From contig NZ_JAPMUA010000004.1 in the NCBI RefSeq assembly GCF_029603155.1, positions 62,001 through 126,000 of the forward strand: a stretch of DNA of 64,000 bases, written 5' to 3'. The position numbers and the translations under genes were made by a program. The notes under the pieces are model-generated. The model had not been told where the DNA came from and did no database searches. It saw only the letters and a program-made list of their open reading frames with translations. Source of the stretch: Galbibacter pacificus. Lineage in GTDB: Bacteria > Bacteroidota > Bacteroidia > Flavobacteriales > Flavobacteriaceae. Of this stretch, positions 32,829-43,200 are shown one piece after another. Numbering within the stretch: the stretch's first letter is position 1; each line of letters opens with the position of its first letter.

Positions 32829-32911
32829 GTTATATATAACTATTTTAAATCGGCCTGCCTTAACAGGCTTCACTTAGATTCTTTATGTTAAACTCTCTCG
32901 AGAAATTATTA

Positions 32912-34198
32912 TTAATAGTGACACTTAGCACACTCGATTCCGCCAAGCTGGGCAGCTGTCAATTCTTCCACGCCGTATTTTTTGGAAAGCTCGTCATGTA
33001 TTTTTGTATAATACTCGTTCCCTTCCATTTTTACATTTGTCTTACGATGACAGTTAATACACCAACCCATTGTTAACGGAGCCTCTTGATGTAAAATCTC
33101 CATTTCCTGAACCGGACCATGACATTCTTGGCAAGCAATTCTTCCTACCGTTACGTGCTGCGAGTGATTAAAGTATGCGAAATCTGGTAAATTATGAATC
33201 CGCACCCATTTTACAGGCTCTGTCTCCCCAGTATATTCTTGATTTTGAACATCCCATCCTACAGCTTTGTAAAGTTTGGCGATTTCTCCATCATAAAATT
33301 CTTTTGAATATTCTGCCCCGCCAGTTTCTTCTGCAACCTCTGGAATACTCTTATGACAGTTCATACACACATTTAAAGATGGAATCCCTGATGTTTTTGA
33401 AGTTCTGGCCGAAGAATGACAATACTTACAATCTATTTTATTATCCCCTGCGTGAATTTTGTGCGAAAAGTGAATTGGTTGAATTGGTTGATATCCTTGA
33501 TCTACACCAACCTGCATAAGATACCCAAATGCAAAATAAGCAGACGCCAACAACAAGAACACTACAGAAACCAATACTAAAAACTGATTTTTAACAAAGG
33601 CTCTCCATAGCGGCATTCTTTCTTCCTTCTCTGGAAATTCCACGCCATTTACTGCTGCGATTCTTCGTAACGTTTTATTTACCAAGAACAACATTACAAC
33701 TAATACTCCAAACACTAGAACAAGCGCTCCAAGTATAATTTCATTACCTACGCCCCCAGATCCACCATTTTGGGCAGTTCCCGTTCCAGTCCCTGCATCA
33801 GTTGGTTTTTTCTCCTCTTTGGGAGCCATGGTATAAGCGATAATATTATCAATATCCTGATTGCTTAGTTGAGGAAAAGCAGTCATTACAGACGGCTTGT
33901 ACTCATCCCAGAGTTTATTGGCTTCTTCATCGCCAGACTTTATTAAGGCCTGACTGTTTTTTACCCATGCATGCAACCATTCCCTATCATGCTTATCGCC
34001 CACACCTCTCAACGCAGGCCCTGTCATCCTTCTGTCTAGATTATGACAAGCGGCACAATATGTATTGAACAAAGATTTTCCTGCTGCAGGATCACCTTGC
34101 TGATCTTGTGCAAAAAGAGTCGTTGTAAATGATAGCATTAGCGCTAATCCGATACCTAAAATTCGTGAAGTTGAATTACGGCGTATCACCTTTTTCAT
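32912..34198 (-). CDS. actA: Alternative complex III subunit ActA (monoheme plus pentaheme cytochrome c fusion)
   Basis: A multiheme cytochrome of 428 residues from the ATG at 34198, which gives a good signal peptide (MKKVIRRNSTSRILG to FAQ). Upstream in-frame Met codons at 34222 and 34279 would spoil it. The N-terminal domain is a class I cytochrome c with CAACH (Cys48) and a C-terminal Met region. A transmembrane anchor follows, then a pentaheme part with CKYCH, CMNCH, CQECH, CINCH and CAKCH. Six hemes in total are predicted. It is the first gene of the act-cta operon and has a promoter at 34279-34309. Confidence 0.94.
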   Translation of the reverse strand: MKKVIRRNSTSRILGIGLALMLSFTTTLFAQDQQGDPAAGKSLFNTYCAACHNLDRRMTGPALRGVGDKHDREWLHAWVKNSQALIKSGDEEANKLWDEYKPSVMTAFPQLSNQDIDNIIAYTMAPKEEKKPTDAGTGTGTAQNGGSGGVGNEIILGALVLVFGVLVVMLFLVNKTLRRIAAVNGVEFPEKEERMPLWRAFVKNQFLVLVSVVFLLLASAYFAFGYLMQVGVDQGYQPIQPIHFSHKIHAGDNKIDCKYCHSSARTSKTSGIPSLNVCMNCHKSIPEVAEETGGAEYSKEFYDGEIAKLYKAVGWDVQNQEYTGETEPVKWVRIHNLPDFAYFNHSQHVTVGRIACQECHGPVQEMEILHQEAPLTMGWCINCHRKTNVKMEGNEYYTKIHDELSKKYGVEELTAAQLGGIECAKCHY

Positions 34199-34278
34199 AT
34201 TGGAATATGTATTTTCTATCATAAATTGGCACGATTTTTCCACTGTATCCGTGATAAACCGTTTTTTTAATCCGAGCA

Positions 34279-34309
34279 CAAAAATACGACATAGACTCGA
34301 TTTGGAAAA
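34279..34309 (-). promoter_or_regulatory. Promoter of the act-cta operon
   Basis: TTTT, 19 nt, then TATTTTTG on the minus strand. The -7 part matches TAnnTTTG and the -33 part three of four bases. It lies about 80 nt upstream of the actA ATG. Confidence 0.5.
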
Positions 34310-34384
34310 TGTTAGAGAAGCGTTAATACATAATTTATACTAATTCTAAATAAAAAAAACTGCCTATTAAAAAAATAATAGATT

Positions 34385-34392
34385 TACATTTG
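34385..34392 (+). promoter_or_regulatory. -7 promoter element for the SPOR protein gene
   Basis: TACATTTG matches TAnnTTTG, 18 nt before the ATG at 34411. No -33 match is seen. Confidence 0.4.
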
Positions 34393-34410
34393 CATAAAAC
34401 AGCATTCATT

Positions 34411-34815
34411 ATGAGAATATTAGGAAATAAAGACTCTTTAATTTTATTGATTTTTGCCCTTGGCCTATGCGGAATTAGCCATGCACAAAGCAGTGTTAAA
34501 ACTTCTGAAAAAGAGGGTGTGATTAATGTGGAACAAGACGAAAGACTCAATGAGCTTGTAGCGTACAAAACTAAACTGAACAAAACGGATAACGAAAAGC
34601 GTTTTAGGATCCAGATTTACAACGGGACCCTGGAAGGTGCCCAAAAAGCCAAAAGGGTCTTTAATAGCGAGTTCAAGGACCTTGTATGCGACATTGCTTT
34701 TGAAACCCCAAACTATAAAGTAAGGGTTGGCAAATTCAGGACCAGACTGGAAGCCGATAGGTATTTGTTGAAAGTAAAAGAGGAATACCCCAGTGCATTT
34801 TTGTTGCAGCCATAA
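34411..34815 (+). CDS. SPOR-domain secreted protein
   Basis: A 134-residue exported protein. The ATG at 34411 (MRILGNKDS) gives a signal peptide ending at SHAQ; an in-frame upstream start lies inside the promoter. The C-terminal SPOR fold covers residues 60-130: RFRIQIYNGTLEGAQKAKR, then YKVRVGKFRTRLEADRYL. SPOR domains bind denuded septal peptidoglycan glycans. It is monocistronic and read divergently from the act operon. Its exact cell-envelope role is not known. Confidence 0.85.
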   Translation: MRILGNKDSLILLIFALGLCGISHAQSSVKTSEKEGVINVEQDERLNELVAYKTKLNKTDNEKRFRIQIYNGTLEGAQKAKRVFNSEFKDLVCDIAFETPNYKVRVGKFRTRLEADRYLLKVKEEYPSAFLLQP

Positions 34816-34831
34816 ACTCCACAAAAGACAT

Positions 34832-34866
34832 AAAAAAAAGAGCGGCTCAAGGGGCCGCTCTTTTTT
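34832..34866. terminator. Bidirectional terminator between the SPOR gene and infB
   Basis: AAAAGAGCGGC pairs with GCCGCTCTTTT around a short loop, with A8 on one side and T6 on the other. It serves both convergent genes. Confidence 0.9.
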
Positions 34867-34883
34867 ATGTATAAAAGTTTTGC

Positions 34884-37751
34884 TTATTTAAGCTTTTTCT
34901 TCACCTCTACCTCTCTAAAGCTTTCTACTATATCTCCAACTTGAATATCGTTGTAGTTCTTTATTTGAAGTCCGCAGTCATAACCTTTTGAAACTTCTTT
35001 CACATCATCTTTAAAACGTTTCAATGAAGCCAATTCCCCGGTAAATATCACAACGCCGTCGCGTATTAAACGCACTCCCGAGTTTCGGTATATTTTACCA
35101 TCGGTTACCATACAACCTGCAATAGTCCCGACTTTTGAAATCTTGAAGGTTTCCCGAATTTCAGCGGTACCGGTTATCTCTTCTTTTAATTCAGGCGACA
35201 ACATTCCTTCCATTGCATCTTTAAGGTCGTTAATGGCATCGTAAATAATAGAATAAGTACGGATGTCTATCTCTTCCCTATCGGCTACAGAACGGGCATT
35301 GCCCATCGGCCTTACATTAAATCCTATAATAATGGCATCTGATGCGGTTGCCAAAAGCACGTCCGACTCTGTAATTGGTCCAACGGCCTTATGAATGATA
35401 TTAATATGGATTTCTTCGGTAGAAAGTTTCTGGAATGAATCTGTCAATGCTTCAACAGAACCATCTACATCTCCTTTCAAGATAATATTAAGCTCTTTAA
35501 AATCGCCTAGTGCAATACGTCTTCCTATTTCATCCAAAGTAATATGGCGCTGTGTCCTTACAGACTGTTCACGCTGCAATTGCGTACGTTTGGTAGCTAT
35601 TTGCTTTGCTTCACGCTCGTCTTCATATACATTAAACTTGTCTCCCGCCTGTGGCGCACCGTCCAATCCTAAAATAGATATTGGTGTTGAAGGGCCCGCT
35701 TCTTTGATATCTTTACCGCGTTCATCCTGCATTGCCTTTACTTTACCGCTATGGGTTCCCGCAAGTACATAGTCACCAATTTTAAGGGTACCCGCCTGCA
35801 CTAACACCGTAGAAACATATCCCCTACCTTTATCAAGGTATGCTTCAACCACGGTACCGTTGGCAATTTTGTCCGGATTGGCTTTCAATTCAAGCAGTTC
35901 TGCTTCTAAGAGTACTTTTTCTAATAATTCCTGAACACCCTGCCCGGTTTTAGCCGAAATATCCTGCGATTGGATTTTACCTCCCCAATCTTCAACAAGT
36001 AAATTCATGTTGGCAAGGCTTTCTTTAATCTTATCTGGGTTTGCCGTTGGCTTATCCACCTTATTTATGGCAAATACAATGGGCACTCCTGCTGCCTGTG
36101 CATGACTGATTGCTTCTTTGGTTTGCGGCATGACATCGTCATCGGCAGCAACCACAATAATGGCAAGGTCTGTAACTTGGGCTCCACGGGCACGCATTGC
36201 CGTAAATGCTTCGTGACCGGGTGTATCCAAGAAAGCTATTTTTTGGCCATCTTTTAGGGTAACCCCATATGCCCCGATATGCTGGGTAATTCCTCCGCTC
36301 TCACCGGCAATTACATTTTCTTCTCGGATGTAATCCAACAAAGATGTTTTACCGTGGTCTACGTGACCCATTACGGTTACTATTGGCGCACGTGTTTCTA
36401 AATCTTCAGGATTATCGACTTCTTCTACAGTAGTCTCTTCTATATCGGTTGTTATAAATTCTACTTCATAACCAAACTCATCAGCAATAATGGTCAATGT
36501 TTCAGCATCCAGACGCTGGTTCATTGTCACCATCATCCCTAACGACATACAAGCCGATATAATTTGAGTAACAGGTACATCCATCAAGGTTGCCACTTCG
36601 CTCACGGTAACAAACTCTGTAACTTTAAGCACCTTGTTTTGTGCTTCTTGCTGAGCCTGCTCCTGTTCGGATTTTTGTCTGTGGAAATCTCTTTTTTCAC
36701 GACGGTATTTAGCACCTTTGGACTTACTGGATTTTCCTTGAAGTTTTTCAAGGGTCTCCCTAACCTGCTTTTGAACCTCTTCTTCGGTTGGCTCGACTTT
36801 TTCTACATGAGAACGTCGTCCTTTGCCTCCGCGTTGGTTTCTGTTGTCTTTATTGAATCTTCCTCCACCGTTGTTATTTGGTCTTGGCCCTCTATTATTT
36901 TCTTTACTTATTCTTCTGCGACGTTTTTTCTTGTCGTCTGAAGCATTGTTCGAGCCTTTTTTATCACCTTCTTTTGAAGTTTCTTTTTTCTTTTTAGGCT
37001 TATTGAACTGCGATAAATCTATTTTTTCCCCTGTAAAGTTAGGTCCTGAAAGCTTGGTATATTTTGTTTTAACCTGTTCAGAATCTACTTCTTCCCCGTC
37101 TACAATTACTTTTTTTGTTTTAACTGGAGCTTTAGGCTCTTGCTTTACAACAGGCTTCTCTTCTGCTTTTGGCTTGTGAGGCTGCTGTTGTTTTGTCTTT
37201 TCGGCATCTTCCTTCTTGGCAGAAGGCTCCGTTTTTTTAGCTTGGAATGCCTTCTCTTCCGGTTTATCCTGTTTTTGTTCAGGTTCCGCCGGCTTGTCTT
37301 CTTTTTTCTCTTTTTGCTGAGGCGTGTCTACTTTATCGGCTGGTTTTGGCGCTTCTTCTTTTTTCTCTGCGGCCGGTTCTTCTTTTTTATCGTCTTTATC
37401 GTCGAGGTCAATTTTTCCTACGGTTTTTGGTCCCGATAAATTTGCTTTAGCCCTGACCACTTCTTGCTCTTCCTGCTTTTGGCGTTTTAGCTCATTTTCT
37501 TTTTCCAACTCCTGCCTGATCGCTTCTTTTTCTTTACGCTTTTCCTCTCCAACCTCTTTAGAAGCTACTTTTTTGCTTCTGTCTGTTTGAAATTCATCCA
37601 AGAGCACGTTGTACACTTCGTTGGTTATTTTTGTGGTAGGCCTGGCCTCCACTTCGTAACCTTTGGCCGATAGGTGCTCTACCGCCCTGTCCAACGAAAT
37701 GTTTAACTCTCTTAAAACTTTATTTAGCCTCAATTTTGCGCTTTCAGCCAT
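34884..37751 (-). CDS. infB: Translation initiation factor IF-2
   Basis: IF-2 is the GTPase that brings initiator tRNA to the ribosome. At 955 residues it has a very long low-complexity N-terminus (about residues 60-370), rich in Lys, Glu, Pro and Gln, with a basic Arg/Asn-rich patch. This is typical of Bacteroidota. Two IF2-N modules are present (residues 1-55 and about 385-435). The G domain starts near 453 with VTVMGHVDHGKTSL, then DTPGHEAF and NKVDKP. Domains II-IV follow. It is the last gene of rimP-nusA-infB, 37 nt after nusA. Confidence 0.97.
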   Translation of the reverse strand: MAESAKLRLNKVLRELNISLDRAVEHLSAKGYEVEARPTTKITNEVYNVLLDEFQTDRSKKVASKEVGEEKRKEKEAIRQELEKENELKRQKQEEQEVVRAKANLSGPKTVGKIDLDDKDDKKEEPAAEKKEEAPKPADKVDTPQQKEKKEDKPAEPEQKQDKPEEKAFQAKKTEPSAKKEDAEKTKQQQPHKPKAEEKPVVKQEPKAPVKTKKVIVDGEEVDSEQVKTKYTKLSGPNFTGEKIDLSQFNKPKKKKETSKEGDKKGSNNASDDKKKRRRRISKENNRGPRPNNNGGGRFNKDNRNQRGGKGRRSHVEKVEPTEEEVQKQVRETLEKLQGKSSKSKGAKYRREKRDFHRQKSEQEQAQQEAQNKVLKVTEFVTVSEVATLMDVPVTQIISACMSLGMMVTMNQRLDAETLTIIADEFGYEVEFITTDIEETTVEEVDNPEDLETRAPIVTVMGHVDHGKTSLLDYIREENVIAGESGGITQHIGAYGVTLKDGQKIAFLDTPGHEAFTAMRARGAQVTDLAIIVVAADDDVMPQTKEAISHAQAAGVPIVFAINKVDKPTANPDKIKESLANMNLLVEDWGGKIQSQDISAKTGQGVQELLEKVLLEAELLELKANPDKIANGTVVEAYLDKGRGYVSTVLVQAGTLKIGDYVLAGTHSGKVKAMQDERGKDIKEAGPSTPISILGLDGAPQAGDKFNVYEDEREAKQIATKRTQLQREQSVRTQRHITLDEIGRRIALGDFKELNIILKGDVDGSVEALTDSFQKLSTEEIHINIIHKAVGPITESDVLLATASDAIIIGFNVRPMGNARSVADREEIDIRTYSIIYDAINDLKDAMEGMLSPELKEEITGTAEIRETFKISKVGTIAGCMVTDGKIYRNSGVRLIRDGVVIFTGELASLKRFKDDVKEVSKGYDCGLQIKNYNDIQVGDIVESFREVEVKKKLK

Positions 37752-37788
37752 ACAATATTTGTTATCCTAAATTTTATTTTCCCTAAAA

Positions 37789-39021
37789 TTAGTCTTCAAA
37801 TTCTTCTTTAAGAATTCTGACCACCTCCAAAATAGTTTCCTCTTCCAGGTCTGTTCTTTTAACTAAATCGCTTACATCCTGATCGAGCACGCTCTTGGCA
37901 GTGTCGAGACCAATTTTTCTAAATTCATCTATAATCCATGCTTCAATTTCGTCTGAGAACTCTGTTAACTCAACATCTTCCTCGACTCCTTCGCGAAGCA
38001 CATCTATTTCGTAACCGGTTAATTGCCCGGCTAAACGTATGTTAAAACCACCTTTACCAATGGCTTTGGAAACCTCTTCGGGTTTTAAAAGCACTTCGGC
38101 ATGTTTGGTTTCATCGTTCAAAGTTACTAAACTTACCCTTGCCGGGCTCAACGCCCTGCTGATAAATAACTGTGGGTTATTGGTAAAGTTAATAACATCT
38201 ATGTTCTCGTTCCCCAATTCGCGGACAATTCCATGAATCCTAGAACCTTTCATACCCACACAGGCCCCTACCGGGTCTATACGGTCGTCGTATGAATCTA
38301 CGGCTACTTTTGCTTTTTCGCCGGGTATCCTCACTACTTTCTTCACGGTAATAAGCCCATCGAAAACCTCGGGGATTTCCTGCTCGAATAGTTTCTCAAG
38401 GAACTCGGGAGCTGTTCTCGACATAATAATCATCGGCTTATTTCCCTTGAGCTCCACACCTTCTATTATACCGCGTACATTTTCTCCTTTCCTAAAAAAG
38501 TCTGAAGGTATTTGTTTATCCTTCGGAAGGATAATCTCGTTTCCTTCATCATCCAACAAAATAACAGCTTTATGACGAATATGGTGTACTTCGGCAGTAT
38601 ATATTTCTCCGATCAGGTCTTTAAACTGCTTGTATATTGTTGTATTGTCATGTTCATGAATCTTAGAAATAAGGTTTTGCCTTAATGCCAATATCGATCT
38701 TCTTCCCAGGTCTATAAGCTTCACCTCTTCGGATACATCTTCGCCCACTTCAAAATCGGGTTCGATTTTTCTAGCCTCCGTAAGTGATATTTCTTGATTA
38801 TCGTCTTCTACTTCATCATCGGCAACAACAATCCTATTTCTCCAAATCTCTAAATCCCCTTTATCCGGATTTATAATGATATCAAAATTATCATCAGAAC
38901 CAAACTTTTTCTTTAGCGCATTTCTAAATACATCTTCCAAAATGGCCATTAAGGTTACACGATCTATGAGTTTGTCGTCTTTAAACTCAGAAAATGATTC
39001 GATCAATGCAAGATTTTCCAT
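37789..39021 (-). CDS. nusA: Transcription termination/antitermination factor NusA
   Basis: NusA binds RNA polymerase and modulates pausing, termination and antitermination. The 410-residue protein has the N-terminal polymerase-binding domain (1-125), an S1 domain (about 130-200), KH1 (VDSYDDRIDPVGACVGMKGSRI) and KH2 (EVSKAIGKGGFNIRLAGQLTG). It ends shortly after KH2 with a small acidic tail, without the acidic repeats of E. coli NusA. It lies 13 nt after rimP. It may regulate its own operon through the leader hairpin. Confidence 0.97.
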   Translation of the reverse strand: MENLALIESFSEFKDDKLIDRVTLMAILEDVFRNALKKKFGSDDNFDIIINPDKGDLEIWRNRIVVADDEVEDDNQEISLTEARKIEPDFEVGEDVSEEVKLIDLGRRSILALRQNLISKIHEHDNTTIYKQFKDLIGEIYTAEVHHIRHKAVILLDDEGNEIILPKDKQIPSDFFRKGENVRGIIEGVELKGNKPMIIMSRTAPEFLEKLFEQEIPEVFDGLITVKKVVRIPGEKAKVAVDSYDDRIDPVGACVGMKGSRIHGIVRELGNENIDVINFTNNPQLFISRALSPARVSLVTLNDETKHAEVLLKPEEVSKAIGKGGFNIRLAGQLTGYEIDVLREGVEEDVELTEFSDEIEAWIIDEFRKIGLDTAKSVLDQDVSDLVKRTDLEEETILEVVRILKEEFED

Positions 39022-39034
39022 GTCAATTTCTTAA

Positions 39035-39496
39035 TTAAAATGTTATCATCACTTTAGCTTCCATAATATCCGCAAAAGGGATTTCTTTTTCATACTTTAC
39101 CGTCACTTTCCCCTTACCAACAGGCTTGGGTTCACGGGCTTTCCAGCTCAATGCTATACCGCTTTCGGCAACATTGGTTAGTTCTCCTTCAAATTTTTCC
39201 TCGGCGGTTTTAACCTGAAGTTTCCTGCCTTTGTTTTTATTGAATTGCCTATTATTAACAATGGGTTCTGTTGCCCCAGGGGAAGTTACCTCTAAAGAAA
39301 AATCTGTTTCTTCCCTGTCAAGGTTGTGCTCCACATGCCTGCTTACGGCAATACAATCTTTTAAAGAAACTCCGTTGTCCCCGTCTATAATCACCTTGAT
39401 TTTGTTATCCGGAGTTATAGAAAAGTCAATCAAGAACAACGATTTGTCATCTTCAAAAACTTCGTTTAAAAGCGCTGTTACTTTTTCCTTCAACAT
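39035..39496 (-). CDS. rimP: Ribosome maturation factor RimP
   Basis: RimP assists 30S subunit maturation. At 153 residues it is normal, with DFSITPDNKIKVIIDGDNGVSLKDC near the N-terminus as the RimP N-domain and LEVTSPGATEPI near residue 68, a conserved family block. It is the first gene of the conserved rimP-nusA-infB operon and has a leader of about 60 nt with a terminator-like hairpin. Confidence 0.95.
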   Translation of the reverse strand: MLKEKVTALLNEVFEDDKSLFLIDFSITPDNKIKVIIDGDNGVSLKDCIAVSRHVEHNLDREETDFSLEVTSPGATEPIVNNRQFNKNKGRKLQVKTAEEKFEGELTNVAESGIALSWKAREPKPVGKGKVTVKYEKEIPFADIMEAKVMITF

Positions 39497-39508
39497 CTAA
39501 GATTAGTA

Positions 39509-39536
39509 TAAAAAGAGGGGACTTTTTGTCCCCTCT
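39509..39536 (-). promoter_or_regulatory. Terminator hairpin in the rimP-nusA-infB leader (putative attenuator)
   Basis: On the minus strand AGAGGGGAC and GTCCCCTCT form a perfect nine-base stem around AAAAA, followed by TTTTTAT. It lies 12 nt before the rimP ATG and downstream of a TATATTTG promoter element. No gene ends just upstream, so it reads as a regulated stop inside the leader. Confidence 0.7.
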
Positions 39537-39563
39537 GAAATAGATTATTCACTTTCAACGGTG

Positions 39564-39571
39564 CAAATATA
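39564..39571 (-). promoter_or_regulatory. -7 promoter element for rimP-nusA-infB
   Basis: TATATTTG on the minus strand, an exact TAnnTTTG. It predicts a leader of about 60 nt that contains the attenuator-like hairpin. Confidence 0.45.
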
Positions 39572-39904
39572 CAATTTTTTTTAAACCTATAAATACTTCG
39601 CCCAAAGTAATTTATTATGTATCAAATTCTTCTAGGAAAACTTCGAGAAACCATTGCGGTTAAGCATAGGCGGATTCGTTGAATACAGGATGGGATCAGG
39701 ACTAAATATTATCCGCTCAATGTGCGTAATGCATTACAAAGAAGTTTCCAAAAAACCACCCTTTTTTGTGCCCCTATTTTGTTTAATTTCATCTATATCA
39801 GTCTGGATCAACTTAAACTTAGTTAATTCCTATTAATATTATTTGTATTAATTATATAACCCATTTAAATTTAATCTTGAATAGTTATAATATCATCTAA
39901 AAAA
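39572..39904. other. Gap without recognisable genes
   Basis: Between the rimP promoter and the tRNA-Gln terminator I see no protein gene with family support. A 60-codon frame at 39654-39836 begins without a good start context and has no recognisable content. Confidence 0.6.
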
Positions 39905-39907
39905 ACA

Positions 39908-39943
39908 AAAACCCTTTAAAAACGAATGTTTTTAAAGGGTTTT
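39908..39943 (-). terminator. Terminator of tRNA-Gln
   Basis: AAAACCCTTTAAAAAC and its perfect complement form a 16-bp stem around four bases. It is followed by T residues on the minus strand and starts 3 nt after the tRNA. Confidence 0.85.
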
Positions 39944-39946
39944 ATG

Positions 39947-40018
39947 TTGGCCTACAAGGACTCGAACCTTGAACGACTGAACCAAAATCAGCTGTGTTAC
40001 CAATTACACCATAGGCCA
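39947..40018 (-). tRNA. tRNA-Gln (anticodon TTG)
   Basis: The acceptor stem is TGGCCTA/TAGGCCA with discriminator A. The D arm includes TAATTGGTAA. The anticodon stem GCTGA/TCAGT encloses the loop TTTTGGT with anticodon TTG. The T arm is CAAGG-TTCGAGT-CCTTG. The U1-A72 pair is typical of bacterial tRNA-Gln. The CCA end is not encoded. Confidence 0.95.
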
Positions 40019-40205
40019 GTAAAATATGCTTTATCAGGGGTCTTGTCCGTAAAAGCAGGTGCAAATTTATAACAAACTTTTAGATGCACAAATATTTTTT
40101 TAAATAATTTTTTGTTCTTTTACCGCTCCCCTGTTAACATTTTTCAAAAGTAAGCCAGTTTCACTTATTATTTATTAAATTCGCCTGCATTATATAATTA
40201 AAAAC

Positions 40206-43200
40206 ATGACCGCAACTCAGTATAAAAAATGGGATACCATCCTTGGATGGATAGTTTTTTTAATCGCATTAATTACATATCACTTAACGGTAGAGCCAAC
40301 ATCCAGCTTCTGGGATGCGGGGGAATACTTAGCAACTTCGGCCAAATTACAAGTTGGACACCCCCCTGGAGCACCTTTTTTCCAAATGATAGGAGCCTTT
40401 TTTGCCATGTTTGCCCCTAATGCAGAATCGGTAGCCATTACGGTTAACCATATGTCGGTTTTTTCAAGCGCCTTTACCATTTTGTTCATGTTTTGGTCTA
40501 TTACCAATATTACCCGAAAATTAGCCTTGAAATCGGGAGAACTGACTTCCGGGAAATATATGGCCATACTTGGCAGTGGTCTTGTTGGGGCATTAACTTT
40601 TACATATACCGACAGTTTCTGGTTTAATGCTCTTGAAGCCGAAGTTTATGCCATGGCCATGCTCCTTACATCGCTTATGGTTTGGCTTGGACTAAAGTGG
40701 GCAGACGACATGCACAACCCAAGAGGACACCGCTGGCTTATTTTAATATCATTAGTGGTTGGACTATCTTTTGGGGTCCATTTTATGGCCTTGTTGACCA
40801 TTCCTTCACTCGGGATGATTTATTATTTTAAAAATTATAAAGAATATAATGCAAAATCTTTTATAGCCGCCAATGTAATTTCAATAGCTATTTTATTGTT
40901 TCTCTTCAAACTTTTACTACCCAATGTGCTAAAGGTTTTTGGCTATTTGGAAGTGTTTTTTGTAAACAGCATTGGGCTTCCGTTCAATTCGGGAACAATC
41001 ATTGCCGGAATCATCATTGTGGTATTGTTTTATTTCGGCCTGAATTACACCCGAAAAAAGAACTACAAATTAATAAATACGGTAATTTTAAGCATCCTGT
41101 TCATCCTTATAGGTTTTTCCACTTGGATGATGGTGCCCATACGTGCCAATGCTGGAACCGTTATTAACGAGAACAGCCCTACCGATGCCCGCCAGTTATT
41201 AGCATATTACAACTTGGAACAGTACCCCGAAACGCATTTGTTTTACGGACCTATGTTTACCGATGCCTTTGCGGGCCAGGATCCTGATGACCCATATATA
41301 GATGATAAACCAAAATACGAAAGGGACTATAAAACCAAAAAATATGTAATTGTAAACAATTACAAAGATGCCAGGCCCGGGCCAAACCACGCCCAAGAAG
41401 GTTTCATGCCGAGAATGTGGAGCAGCGAGCACGCGGCCAACTATATGAGGATAACCGGCCCCGTAAATATTATGGTAAAGCCTCAATACAGAAGTGAAAA
41501 ACAATTAACCGATGCCGTAAGCCAATATAAAAGAGAACTGGAAAACGGTACTATCGATGCCGATGAATACCTTAACTTTATTAAACAGTTTAACGAATTC
41601 CTTATAGTTGAGAAACCCAGTTTTTGGCAAAATATGCATTACCTGTTTGAGTTCCAGATGGGATATATGTACTGGCGTTACTTTATGTGGAATTTTGTGG
41701 GGAGGCAAGACGACATACAAGGAAAACTGGACAACCACGGAAATTGGTTAAGTGGTATTAAATTTATAGACGAGTGGCGCTTGGGCTCTCAAGACAATCT
41801 GCCATCGGATGTTTTAAACAACAAAGCCAGAAACATGTACTTCTTTTTACCTTTAATTCTTGGCCTTATTGGCTTTATTTTCTTGGTGAAAAGTAGTAAA
41901 CAGCAATTTTGGGTGCTGTTCGCCCTTTTTCTCTTTATGGGACTGGCCTTAAAAATATACCTAAACGAACGCCCCTTTGAACCACGCGAGAGAGACTATG
42001 CCCTGGTGGGTTCTTTCTTTGTGTTCTCTATGTGGATCGGCATGGGCGTTTATGCGCTTTTTGATGAATTTAAAAAATACCTTTCCCCAAAAACATTGGC
42101 ACCTATTATTACGGCTATATGCCTGCTTGCAGTTCCATCGGTAATGGCTTACCAGAACTGGAACGATCATAACCGATCGGACAGGTACACGGCACAGTCC
42201 ATGGCAAAATCGTATCTCGATTCTATTGAAGAAGATGCCGGGGCCATGCTCTTTACCATTGGCGATAACGACACCTTCTCTTTGTGGTACGCTCAGGAAA
42301 TTGAAGGCTACCGCACCGATGTAAGGACCATAAACACCAGCTTGTTCGCTACCGACTGGTACATCGACCAAATGAAGCGGGCCGCATACGAAAGCAAACC
42401 TATCCCGTCTCAATTAACACACGATAAGTATGCCTATGGCGTCAGGGATGTGGTTTATTACCAGCAATTAACCGATGAGCGTTGGGATATTAAACGCTTT
42501 ATGGATTGGATTGCCAACGATGATAATACCATAAGGAACCTTATTAAAAAACGTGGTGGTGATCCAAGCCAATATCCAGAAAGCTATTTAAATTTACCGT
42601 TCTACCCTACCAATAAAATCAGGGTTCCCGTAAACAGGAAAAATGTTTTGGAAACTGGTTTGGTGAAAGAAAAAGATGCTGCCGATATTGTTGATTATAT
42701 AGATATTGACCTTCCAAAATCCGCTTTGCCAAAAAACAGATTGCTCATGCTGGACCTCCTCGCAAACAACAACTGGGAAAGGCCTATCTATTTTACGGGC
42801 GGCAGTTTTGACCCTGCCGAATATTTATGGATGAAGGACTACTTGCAATTAGACGGACTTGTATACAAGCTCGTTCCAATAAAGACTCCTATCGATAAGA
42901 ACAATCCATATGAAATGGGCAGAATAGACGAAGACCTCATGTATAATATTGTTACAGAATGGGATTGGGGCAATTCTGAATCGCCTAATATTTACCATGA
43001 CCCCGAAACCAGAAAAAATAGTATTTCGTATCGGGGCAATTTGGCAAGGCTGTCAGAAAAATTGATAAATACCAACAAAAAAGACAAAGCCAAAGACATT
43101 CTTAACCTTGCCATGGAAAAAATGCCATTTGGTTATTTTGGTTATTATGTTTTCCTTGAGCCATATGTACAAGGTTATTACGAGATCGATGAAAAAGAAA

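Noticed and set aside
32912..34198. Repeat array suggested by regularly spaced CxxCH codons
   Set aside because: These are heme-binding motifs of one cytochrome, with no nucleotide repeat or spacer pattern; no CRISPR array was seen anywhere.
34199..34279. N-terminal extension of ActA to an upstream Met
   Set aside because: It would bury the signal peptide and run into the operon promoter.
36564..37590. Long open frames antisense to infB
   Set aside because: They mirror the Lys/Glu-rich low-complexity part of IF-2 and encode Phe/Leu/Ser-rich chains without family features.
39654..39836. Small gene between rimP and tRNA-Gln
   Set aside because: 60 codons, no recognisable domain, poor start context, in a gap with no other coding signal.
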